Shown here: positions 35,028 to 42,595 of the stretch, one piece after another
Position numbering within the stretch: position 1 is the stretch's first letter
Layout of the letters: every line of letters starts with the position of its first letter
Assembly (NCBI GenBank): GCA_001001185.1
Contig: LCKC01000002.1
Span: 1 to 42,595 of the forward strand
Direction: 5' to 3'
DNA length: 42,595 bases
Origin: Parcubacteria group bacterium GW2011_GWB1_45_10
Lineage (GTDB): Bacteria > Patescibacteriota > Minisyncoccia > UBA6257 > Brennerbacteraceae
Made by a program: the position numbers and the translations under genes
Notes under the pieces: generated by a model
Database searches by the model: none
The model's input: only the letters and a program-made list of their open reading frames with translations
What the model was told of the DNA's origin: nothing

Positions 35028-36578
35028 CTAAATCCTCGGGAACAAGCTTGGATACTCGGAAAACCTGATTTTACGGCCAATCCACCCTTCGACAAGCTCA
35101 GGGTTCTCGGCATTGCGAACAGAACTCTTGCCGGCAATGCCGAGAATAATCAAGATATTTTCGCTCGCCTGCGGCATAAACGGGCTCAGCATCCAGGCCA
35201 GATTGCCTAACAGCAAAACCAAAGACGACAAAGTTTTTTTGAACTGCTCCCCTGCTTCTGTTGTTGGTTGTGAGTTGTCGGTTGTAAGTTCTTTCAACAA
35301 AGTCCAGGGCTTGTGCTCATTGACATAGCTGTCGCCTTCGGAAACCAGCCCGTTAATCAAAGCCAGAACTTCGTTGAATTTGTATTCTGCCATCAGCTTT
35401 TCATACTCTTGCCAGGCGGTTTCGATTTTTTCCGAAAAATCGTTTTCTTTGAGTTTCAGCTCTTTGCCGTACAAATTGCCGAGCTTCAAAACCCGCGCGC
35501 TCAGATTGCCGATGCCGTTGGCCAGATCGCCGTTGTAGCGGGCAACAAACTTTTCGTCCGAATAATCCCCGTCTTCAAACGGATTAATCTCGCGCAGGAA
35601 AAAATAACGGACCGCGTCAGAACCAACGCCGAACTTTTGCATGATTGCCTGCGGCGAAATGCCATTGCCCAAAGACTTTGAGATTTTTTCGCCGGCAACC
35701 GTCAAAAAGCCGTGAATCATCAAGGCTTTCGGCAAAGGCAGGTGCGCGGACAAAAGCATTGCCGGCCAGATTAACGCGTGAAACTTCCAGATGTCTTTGC
35801 CGACAATCTGCAGGTCCGGCGGCCAGAATCTCTGGAACTTGCCGCCGGCTGAAGCGTACTCAACGCCGGAAAGATAGTTTGTCAGAGCGTCGGCCCAGAC
35901 ATAAATCACCTGGGTGTCGTCGTCAGGCACGGGAATGCCCCAGCTTAACTTTTCTTTCGGTCGGGAAAAACTGACGTCCTGCAAACCGCTGTCAATGAAA
36001 GACAGCACCTCGGCTTTTCTGAACTCCGGCACAACCTTCAGTTCGTCGGTTTCAATCAGTTGTTTAAGCTCGTTTTGGTATTTTGCCAGCTTAAAAAAAT
36101 AATTGTCTTCGTCAATGGCAATCGGCTCGGTTTTGTGGATCGGACACAAACCGTTTTCCAGGTCTGATTCCACCAGATATTTTTCGCAGCCGACGCAGTA
36201 TTTTCCGGAATAATGGCCTTTATAAATGTCGTCCGAGTCTTTAATCGCCCGCCAGATCTTGGCGACGTTCGGCCAGTGCTTTTCTTTGTCAGTCGTCCGG
36301 ATGAAAAAATCAAACGAAACGTTCAAGGCCTCGGCAGAACGCCGGAAAAGGCCGGAGATTTCGTCAACAAACTCTTTGGCGCTTTTGCCGCGGCTTTTCG
36401 CGGTTTCTTCGATCTTAATGCCATGCTCGTCAGTGCCGGTCAGAAAAAACACTTCTTTCCCGGCAAGCCTTTGATGGCGGGCAATCACGTCCGCCTGGAT
36501 AAACTCCAGTAAGTGGCCGATGTGCGGCTCGCCGTTGGTATAAGGAATGGCGGTGGTGATGAAAAATTTCGGTTGCAT
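35028..36578 (-). CDS. metG: Methionine--tRNA ligase
   Basis: FFITTAIPYTNGEPHIGHLLEFIQADVIARHQRLAGKEVFFLTGTDEHGIKIEETA; GEKISKSLGNGISPQAIM. Confidence 0.98.
   Translation of the reverse strand: MQPKFFITTAIPYTNGEPHIGHLLEFIQADVIARHQRLAGKEVFFLTGTDEHGIKIEETAKSRGKSAKEFVDEISGLFRRSAEALNVSFDFFIRTTDKEKHWPNVAKIWRAIKDSDDIYKGHYSGKYCVGCEKYLVESDLENGLCPIHKTEPIAIDEDNYFFKLAKYQNELKQLIETDELKVVPEFRKAEVLSFIDSGLQDVSFSRPKEKLSWGIPVPDDDTQVIYVWADALTNYLSGVEYASAGGKFQRFWPPDLQIVGKDIWKFHALIWPAMLLSAHLPLPKALMIHGFLTVAGEKISKSLGNGISPQAIMQKFGVGSDAVRYFFLREINPFEDGDYSDEKFVARYNGDLANGIGNLSARVLKLGNLYGKELKLKENDFSEKIETAWQEYEKLMAEYKFNEVLALINGLVSEGDSYVNEHKPWTLLKELTTDNSQPTTEAGEQFKKTLSSLVLLLGNLAWMLSPFMPQASENILIILGIAGKSSVRNAENPELVEGWIGRKIRFSEYPSLFPRI
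35085..35144. repeat. Interspersed repeat CCCTTCGACAAGCTCAGGG plus adjacent 11-bp inverted repeat inside metG
   Basis: CCCTTCGACAAGCTCAGGG (35085-35103, reads NPELVEG on minus) and CTCGGCATTGC (35106-35116) / GCAATGCCGAG (35134-35144). Confidence 0.85.
35260..35287. repeat. Heptamer array inside metG
   Basis: GTTGTTG GTTGTGA GTTGTCG GTTGTAA. Confidence 0.9.
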
Positions 36579-36588
36579 ACGCAGATTT

Positions 36589-36623
36589 TAGCACAAAACC
36601 GCTTTTTCAGCGGTTTTGTGCTA
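36589..36623 (-). terminator. Long-stem terminator-like hairpin between glyS and metG
   Basis: 14-bp perfect stem TAGCACAAAACCGC / GCGGTTTTGTGCTA. Confidence 0.7.
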
Positions 36624-36640
36624 GGTCTGTGAAAACAAAA

Positions 36641-38044
36641 TTACGAATAAATCTTTTTTGTCAAAAAATCCTTGAGTTCCGGAACCAAAACCCTGACTTG
36701 TTTGGCTGTGTCCCTGTCTCTGACTGTGACGGTGTTGTTTTCCAGAGTGTCAAAATCAATGGTCACGCAATAAGGCGTGCCAATCTCGTCCTGGCTGTAA
36801 TAACGCTTACCAATGTTGCCGCGCTCATCCCAGGCGACATTAAAAGAATTATGAATTGAGAATGATGAATTACGGTTTTTAAGCGAATCATAAACTTCGC
36901 GGGCTTTGGCAACCAGCTGGGGCTTGTTCGCCAAAAGCGGAAACACCGCCGCTTGGTACGGCGCGAGATACGGCTTGAGCTTCAGATAAACCCGGCTTGC
37001 CCCGAGCGTAGCCGAGGGGTCTTCCTGATAAGCTTCGCACAAAATCGCCAAAAAGCTCCGCTCCACGCCAAAACTCGGCTCAATCACGTGCGGCCAAAAC
37101 TCTTTGCCGGTTTCCTGGTCTTTGTATTTGAGATTCTGGCCGGAAAACTTTTCATGATTTTTCAGGTCAAAATCCGTCCGGTAAGCCAGGCCGTAGAGCT
37201 CTTTTTTGCCGAACGGAAACTCGTACATGAAATCAACTGTCCGTTTCGAATAATGGGCGCGCTCGTTGTCCGGCACCTCAAAAGCGTCGACTTTTTTCAG
37301 GTTAATGCCGATAAGCTCCATCCAGTCTTTTGTCTGCTTGACCCAGTACTCAAAATGCTTTTGCCAGTCTTTGTCCGAGTTCGGCTCTTCAATAAAATAC
37401 TCAATCTCCATCTGCTCAAACTCGCGTGTCCGGAAAATAAAGTTTCCCGGCGTAATTTCGTTTCTGAACGCTTTGCCGATTTGCGCCATGCCGAACGGCA
37501 GGGTTTTTCTGGTGGTATCTAGAATGTTTTTAAAGTTCACAAACATTGCCTGAGCAGTTTCCGGCCGGAGATAGGCCATGTTTGTTTTTTCTTCTGTCGG
37601 ACCAATGTTTGTTTTAAACATTAAATTAAACTGTTTGGGTTCAGTCCAATCTTCTTTGCCGCATTCTGGACAAGAAATATCTTCTCGTGAAACAATATTC
37701 CCTTTTTCGTCGACAAAACCAAGATGATCGGCGCGAAAACGAGAATGACATTTTTTACATTCAATCATCAAATCAGCAAAACCAGCTCCGGTATGCCCGG
37801 ACGCTTCCCAGACTTTTGGATTTAAGATCACGGCGCCGTCCATGCCAACCATATCGTCGCGTTCAACAACGAACTTTTGCCACCAGAGTTTTTTAATGCT
37901 ATTTTTCAGCTCCACGCCTAAAGGGCCGTAGTCCCAGGAATTGGCCAAGCCGCCGTAAATCTCTGATCCGGCAAACACAAACCCACGCCTTTTGCAAAGC
38001 GAAACAATCTTTTCCATCAAGCCTGATTCTTGTTTTTTAACCAT
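36641..38044 (-). CDS. glyS: Glycine--tRNA ligase (single-chain, archaeal/eukaryotic-type GlyRS)
   Basis: KIVSLCKRRGFVFAGSEIYGGLANSWDYGPLGVELKNSIKKLWW; FRNEITPGNFIFRTREFEQMEIEYF; EPSFGVERSFLAILCEAY. Confidence 0.97.
   Translation of the reverse strand: MVKKQESGLMEKIVSLCKRRGFVFAGSEIYGGLANSWDYGPLGVELKNSIKKLWWQKFVVERDDMVGMDGAVILNPKVWEASGHTGAGFADLMIECKKCHSRFRADHLGFVDEKGNIVSREDISCPECGKEDWTEPKQFNLMFKTNIGPTEEKTNMAYLRPETAQAMFVNFKNILDTTRKTLPFGMAQIGKAFRNEITPGNFIFRTREFEQMEIEYFIEEPNSDKDWQKHFEYWVKQTKDWMELIGINLKKVDAFEVPDNERAHYSKRTVDFMYEFPFGKKELYGLAYRTDFDLKNHEKFSGQNLKYKDQETGKEFWPHVIEPSFGVERSFLAILCEAYQEDPSATLGASRVYLKLKPYLAPYQAAVFPLLANKPQLVAKAREVYDSLKNRNSSFSIHNSFNVAWDERGNIGKRYYSQDEIGTPYCVTIDFDTLENNTVTVRDRDTAKQVRVLVPELKDFLTKKIYS
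36846..36873. repeat. Heptamer array inside glyS
   Basis: GAATTAT GAATTGA GAATGAT GAATTAC. Confidence 0.9.
37000..37019. repeat. Interspersed repeat CCCCGAGCGTAGCCGAGGGG inside glyS
   Basis: Reads DPSATLGAS on glyS strand, PERSRG on the other; interrupts the expected GlyRS sequence. Confidence 0.75.
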
Positions 38045-38069
38045 AATTCATCATTCGTTATTCATAATT
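38042..38069. repeat. Heptamer array containing the glyS start codon
   Basis: CATAATT CATCATT CGTTATT CATAATT; first unit contains CAT = glyS ATG. Confidence 0.85.
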
Positions 38070-38076
38070 CCATTGC

Positions 38077-39942
38077 TTACTGTTCCACTCTGCCGTTTTC
38101 CTGGTCAACCGAACTGTCATCCGGCAGGTCGGAATAAATTCCCTGGACATTTTCATTGAATTTGTTGGCCGTGAACATGTCATCGCCGGAAACATTCATG
38201 TCATTGACCACTTGAATCAAACGGCCAAGCTGGTCTGAAGATGGCGTCAGGCTGACCTGAAAAACAATGTTTTTTTCCTGCCAGGCCGGCAGGTAATCAA
38301 CCCGCCAGGTTAATTGGCCGGTTCTTGAGTTAAAAACAAAATCCGTGTCATTGGTGTCGCCTTTAATCCGGCCGTCGTAAGAAACATTGGTTGGAAAAGT
38401 CGTCGTCACGAACACATTTTTAAAATCGTTGGCCTGGGCCTGCAGTTTGAGGTAAAGACTGTACTGCGTGACTTTATTGACTTTCGGCGTCGCCGTTCCG
38501 GAGTTCAAAAACCCGGTCTGAAGATTATCTTTGAACAAAAGCTTCGGGATTAACGCCAAGCGGCCGTTGATGTTTGAAACCAGCTCGTTTTTCGCCAGCA
38601 CTTCCGTGCCGATGCTGCCGGGTTTGTTTGCCGACGAAATCTCAACGTTCATTTTCAGAATGTTATTGACGCCGTCTTCCGGATAAACGTCTTTAATATT
38701 CAGATAAACCTGGACCTCGCCAAACTCCTGCGGTTTTAACGCCAAAAGCTGGGGAGTGTTGCCGCCGTTCCAGGTGATTTTTTTGGTTTTTGAAGAATAA
38801 AATCCGGAATCAAGCTTCAAAGACGCCATCTCAAACCAGGCATCGGAAAAATCCGCGATAATGACAACGTCTTTCAGGGTCACGTCGTAGTTGTTTTTGA
38901 AACTGATTTGATAGCGCAAGTTTTGTCCGGGGTTCGGCGAATGCTCGCGGGTGCCGTTCAAAACCACGCCCAGAGAAAACGGGTTTGAGGCCACAACAAT
39001 GTCTTCGGTCATATCGGTAATGACAATGTCTTTGTTCCTGACCGGAACTTTGAAAACAAGCTTCAAAACTTTTCCGGACGCATCGCTGCCGGAAACTTGG
39101 GCTTTGAAATTAATCCGCTTTTCTTTCTGCGGTTCAAGGTCTTTGAAAACCCAAACCAGATTCCCGGATTCGTCTTTTTGGTCAAACTTCGGGTCAATGA
39201 AAGAAACGGAAAAATCTTTCGGCGGTTCAAGAACGAGCTTGCTTGATTCAATGATTTTTTCCGCGGCGTTTTTATAAGTCAAGTAGCCGGAAAAATCTTC
39301 GCCGGACAAAGCCTGCTGAGGCATGGAGATCGCCAGGTTGGCGCCGGTATTGGCGATTCTCGGCTGCCAAACAAAAGTTTTTTCCGTCTTGACGGTCTGG
39401 TTTTCCCGGCGGTACCTGGCGGTTATTTCAACCGTCCTTTGTTCCAGTCCCCGACCCCAAAAAACAGACGGCACCAGTTCTTTGTAATCGGTTTGCGGCG
39501 GGATATCGCCGATTTCTTTTTGAATCAAAGTCGAGCTGGGTGAATCGGAGAGAACAGTGCCGTCGTCAACCCTGATGACCAAAGAAACTTCTTTCAATGT
39601 TTCTTTGGCGGCGCGGTTGGAAACAACGACTTCAAACAAAGTTTTTTCGCCGAGATTGACGGAGTTTGAGCCCAAAACATTCAAACCAAGATAGTCGGGC
39701 GGCGCCAGGTTGACAATATAAGTGAAAAACGCCAAAGCCAGGCCGCTCAAAACAACAACCAAGCCGATGATTAAGCCGGTTTTTTTGAAATTAAAACTGA
39801 ACTTTGGCAGCTGAAAATTTGTTTTTGCCGGTTCAGTGCTTTTTTGCTCAGCCGGCCACTCTGTCAATGGCTTTTGTCCAGTTGCCGGCGAAGGCGAAGT
39901 TTTTTGAGCGGGCTGGTTCCCCGCTGGTTGATTTTGTTCCAT
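38077..39942 (-). CDS. Membrane-anchored surface protein with repeated beta-sandwich (DUF11-like) regions and Pro/Gln-rich cytoplasmic N-terminus
   Basis: N-terminal PAQKTSPSPATGQKP tail, TM GLIIGLVVVLSGLALAFFTYI, repeated LRYQISFKNNYDVTLKDVVIIADFS-type segments. Confidence 0.7.
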   Translation of the reverse strand: MEQNQPAGNQPAQKTSPSPATGQKPLTEWPAEQKSTEPAKTNFQLPKFSFNFKKTGLIIGLVVVLSGLALAFFTYIVNLAPPDYLGLNVLGSNSVNLGEKTLFEVVVSNRAAKETLKEVSLVIRVDDGTVLSDSPSSTLIQKEIGDIPPQTDYKELVPSVFWGRGLEQRTVEITARYRRENQTVKTEKTFVWQPRIANTGANLAISMPQQALSGEDFSGYLTYKNAAEKIIESSKLVLEPPKDFSVSFIDPKFDQKDESGNLVWVFKDLEPQKEKRINFKAQVSGSDASGKVLKLVFKVPVRNKDIVITDMTEDIVVASNPFSLGVVLNGTREHSPNPGQNLRYQISFKNNYDVTLKDVVIIADFSDAWFEMASLKLDSGFYSSKTKKITWNGGNTPQLLALKPQEFGEVQVYLNIKDVYPEDGVNNILKMNVEISSANKPGSIGTEVLAKNELVSNINGRLALIPKLLFKDNLQTGFLNSGTATPKVNKVTQYSLYLKLQAQANDFKNVFVTTTFPTNVSYDGRIKGDTNDTDFVFNSRTGQLTWRVDYLPAWQEKNIVFQVSLTPSSDQLGRLIQVVNDMNVSGDDMFTANKFNENVQGIYSDLPDDSSVDQENGRVEQ

Positions 39943-39991
39943 AAAACAGATTATATCACGCGAACCAGAAACTCAGCAGCTAAATAAATAA

Positions 39992-40843
39992 TCAAAGCAT
40001 GTAAGCGTAGGCCTGCTTCTGAAAATAAAAAGCGATTTTTTTGATTAAATCTTTGTTTTCCGAAACCAACAGCCAGTCTTGCTCCAAAATCCGGCTAAAA
40101 TCAGCAAAAGCTTTGGGGCTGATTTTTTCGCCGGGAATGTTTTTCTTTTTTGAACACTCCGGACAAAAACTCCGGCCGTCAAAAAAAACCGCGATTTCGT
40201 TATTTAATTGTTTTTCACAGCCAAAACAACGGAAAAAATCAGGCAAAAATCCGAGCTTTTTCAAAACCAGCAGCACCAGCTCGGCTTCAAAAAGATCCAA
40301 GTCAAGCTCGGTTTTTAAGGCAAAACTTGTTTCCATGGTTTTTAAATATCCGGCCCAAAACTGAAAAACTTCGGCCGGCGCCAAAACCCTGGCTTGATGA
40401 TGCTTGAAAAACGGAAAAGGCAGAAACTCGCTGATAAACCCGGCATTTTTCAAAACGTTTTTTAAAGCCGGGTGACTGCTTCTGATTCCGGGAAAAGAAA
40501 GCTCTTCCAAGGCCTGGGTAATCTGGAATCCTTTTGCAGACTCAATCACCTCAACCCAGGAAAAATTCGGCGGCTCAAGATGGCCGACCAGTTTTGATTT
40601 CGGTTTCAAAACGCTCCGGGAGATCGCTTCAATCTTGCCAAACTCCCGGCTAAGCAGAAAATAACGCCGGTCATGCTCGCCGACGTTTTTGTAAGAAAGA
40701 ATAAACGCTTTGAGAGAATGGGTAATCAAGAAATAATGATTGTCGGTTTGAATATATCTATCAAACCACTTTATCAAAAATCCTCCGCTTAATAAAGCGG
40801 CTCTGCCCCGACAAACGCTTTTTTGCTTATTCTTTGTCGGCAA
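39992..40843 (-). CDS. recO: DNA repair protein RecO (start codon uncertain; likely downstream of 40843)
   Basis: LKAFILSYKNVGEHDRRYFLLSREFGKIEAISRSVLKPKSKLVGHLEP; zinc-binding CFGC...CPEC. Confidence 0.85.
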   Translation of the reverse strand: MPTKNKQKSVCRGRAALLSGGFLIKWFDRYIQTDNHYFLITHSLKAFILSYKNVGEHDRRYFLLSREFGKIEAISRSVLKPKSKLVGHLEPPNFSWVEVIESAKGFQITQALEELSFPGIRSSHPALKNVLKNAGFISEFLPFPFFKHHQARVLAPAEVFQFWAGYLKTMETSFALKTELDLDLFEAELVLLVLKKLGFLPDFFRCFGCEKQLNNEIAVFFDGRSFCPECSKKKNIPGEKISPKAFADFSRILEQDWLLVSENKDLIKKIAFYFQKQAYAYML

Positions 40844-41471
40844 ACACCACCAGCCGCTTGGAGTAGCTTTTTAAAGCTTTGTTCCAAATCCCCCCGCAAG
40901 TAATCAGGTTAAGATGCGGCTTCCCGTCGCTTGAAACAAACACGCCTGAAGCGTCCGCTTTCGGGTCGTAATTCCGGATTTCGCGCACGACAAAGACAAT
41001 CACTGCCCCTTTGTCGTCTTCAATATACAACTTGTCGCCTTTGCGCAATCTGTGCAAATCATCAAACACCGAGGCTTGCTTGTTTTTCCAGCCGTAGTGC
41101 CCGGCAATCACCGCGCTGCCATTTTCACCGGGACGCGGCCCAAGATTAAACCAAGCGGCGTCAGCGCGTTTTTTGGGCGCATCCATGGCTCCATCCGGCG
41201 CAAGGCCCACGTATTCAACAACGGCGTCAACATTGATGCTTGGAATTTTAAGGCGCGTTGGCAGCCCGAAAACTGATTGTTCTTGTTCTGAAAAAGAAAC
41301 AGCATTCCCGGGAAACAACGCCAAGTTGTCCTTTACTTGCATACTCGCGCCGCTGAGACTCCAGTAAAACGAACCAGCAGACAAATTGGCGATGAAATAA
41401 GCGGGAAGCATCAAAGAGAATGCCAACGCCGCAAAGACAACCGTTAATTTTGATAAGATTTTCAATAGCAT
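40827..41471 (-). CDS. Sortase family protein
   Basis: TM, RLKIPSINVDAVVEYVG, ENGSAVIAGHYGWKNKQASVFDDLHRLRKGDKLYI, LNLITCGGIWNKALKSYSKRLVVFA; start taken at MLLKILSK. Confidence 0.93.
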   Translation of the reverse strand: MLLKILSKLTVVFAALAFSLMLPAYFIANLSAGSFYWSLSGASMQVKDNLALFPGNAVSFSEQEQSVFGLPTRLKIPSINVDAVVEYVGLAPDGAMDAPKKRADAAWFNLGPRPGENGSAVIAGHYGWKNKQASVFDDLHRLRKGDKLYIEDDKGAVIVFVVREIRNYDPKADASGVFVSSDGKPHLNLITCGGIWNKALKSYSKRLVVFADKE

Positions 41472-41499
41472 GAATTTTTTCCAAAAAGTTAGCGACCCG

Positions 41500-41531
41500 C
41501 AAGAGCCAGGCAAAAACTCGCCTGGCTCTTG
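41500..41531. repeat. 12-bp perfect-stem hairpin between surface-protein gene and sortase gene
   Basis: CAAGAGCCAGGC aaaaactc GCCTGGCTCTTG; no following T-run. Confidence 0.8.
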
Positions 41532-41561
41532 TTCATCAATGCTTCGCAATGCTCGAGTCGA

Positions 41562-42595
41562 TTAAACTCTTTGCTTTCTTTGAATGAAGTAAAAGAAGAT
41601 TGAAACCGCAAAGATGACAGCCGGAATGACGATATTCCAAGGAATATTGTTGTCGCCGGGAGCAATCCCCGTATTCGGAAAACTGATGCCGAGCACTTGG
41701 GGACTGAGCACCACAACCGTCGCCAGCGAGTAATCAATCGCAGTCAAACCATTGGCGCTTCCTTCGGCCGTGCCGGTGTTTGTCGTTGTTTGTGTAAGGT
41801 TAGTTTGACAGGTGAAGCTCCATGCCTCATTGCTTTCAAGCAGATTGTTTTGGTTAAGGTCTCCCGGATGTCCGACAACGCGGCCCGGCAAACCAGTGCA
41901 TTTATTGTCAATGACACTGACATTGTTTAACGGCTCCGTGCCGGGATTGGTCACGATATACATGTAAGTAACTGCTCCGCCGCCAACGGGAAGAACGAAG
42001 ACATTCGGCTTTTTTACCAAATGAATTAATGGCGGCGTTAACGGCACACTGACGACAACGGTTGCGTTCGCCGTATCAATCGCCGTGATGCCATTGCCCT
42101 GGCCAGTCGCAGTCACGGTATTGGTGGTGGTTTGCGAAAGCCAAGGGTATTGGTGGTGGTTTGCGAAAGCCAAGTGGTGCAGCGATACTTCCAGACTTCT
42201 TGCTCTTCAAGCTTTGAGTTGCTGTTGGTGTCTCCAGAAACAAAAGTTACGGGAGAGCATTGGTTGTCAGCAACATTTATGTCACTCATGGTAACTATGC
42301 CGATGTTCAAAACCGTATAGTCGTAAGTCACTGATCCCGGTCCGGAAGGCAAGGCTAAAGGAGTCGGGACTTTCAAAATGCTGATAAATGGCGGGATAGG
42401 ATCTGAACCAGGCGTGGAGGGTTGAGAAGGAGAGGGCGGGATTGCGCAAACTGCTTTGGTAACAGTGTTCGCATCCAACGTAACCGCGCCGTTCCGCGCC
42501 AACACTCGGCCCTCAACATTGGCACCGGTCGTCAGTGTGACTGAAGTCAAAGCCAGGATATTTCCTTTAAAAACAGAGTTGGCTCCGAGCGTTGC
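41562..42595 (-). pseudogene. Sortase-anchored surface protein: DUF3494 (ice-binding-like) C-terminus + DUF11-like repeats + FPNTG sorting signal; frame broken; 5' end beyond window
   Basis: ATLGANSVFKGNILALTSVTLTTGANVEGRVLARNGAVTLDANTV; two TTTNT..G.GNG.TAIDxxxATVVV segments; GISFPNTG + TM + RKQRV; ORFs 42113-42550 and 41562-42173 join if one 29-bp copy is removed. Confidence 0.8.
42117..42174. repeat. Perfect 29-bp tandem duplication
   Basis: GGTATTGGTGGTGGTTTGCGAAAGCCAAG at 42117-42145 and 42146-42174. Confidence 0.98.

Noticed and set aside
36953-37522. 189-aa plus-strand ORF with ACPERSRG
   Set aside because: Antisense to glyS; PERSRG is the reverse reading of the interspersed repeat, not a protein signature.

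Overview
This 42.6 kb window is probably from a Patescibacteria/CPR-like bacterium (inference from gene style, compact aminoacyl-tRNA synthetases and repeat types). Almost every gene is on the minus strand. Layout by coordinate: (1) ~1-3 kb and 17.9-20.5 kb carry type IV pilus genes (PilB/GspE ATPase, a prepilin-peptidase-like membrane protein, a pseudopilin, PilMN fusion, PilO). (2) Between them (3-17 kb) sits a sensory island: five stand-alone receiver domains, three histidine kinases, a SAM-methyltransferase fused to a LuxI/FeeM-like N-acyl synthase domain, two periplasmic-binding-protein-like sensors, a dCACHE-HAMP receptor with no output domain, and coiled-coil proteins. (3) 20.6-41 kb is mostly housekeeping: rplK, nusG, secE, ppa, MGMT-like, gyrB, pheT, pheS, initiator tRNA, leuS, DHH phosphoesterase, tatD, metG, glyS, recO. 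(4) The right end holds a sortase and a sortase-anchored DUF3494 (ice-binding-like) surface protein, whose frame is broken by a perfect 29-bp tandem duplication. Leading observations: the methyltransferase-LuxI-like fusion directly upstream of a 7TM histidine kinase; degenerate 7-bp-period arrays at housekeeping gene borders and in frame inside aaRS genes; a 102-bp MITE-like element (12-bp TIRs, 6-bp TSD) exactly at the pheS start codon; a 30-aa microprotein unit divergent from secE with overlapping -35 boxes; a four-hairpin ncRNA candidate; and an initiator tRNA with C33. No database search or folding program was run; all family calls are from reading motifs.
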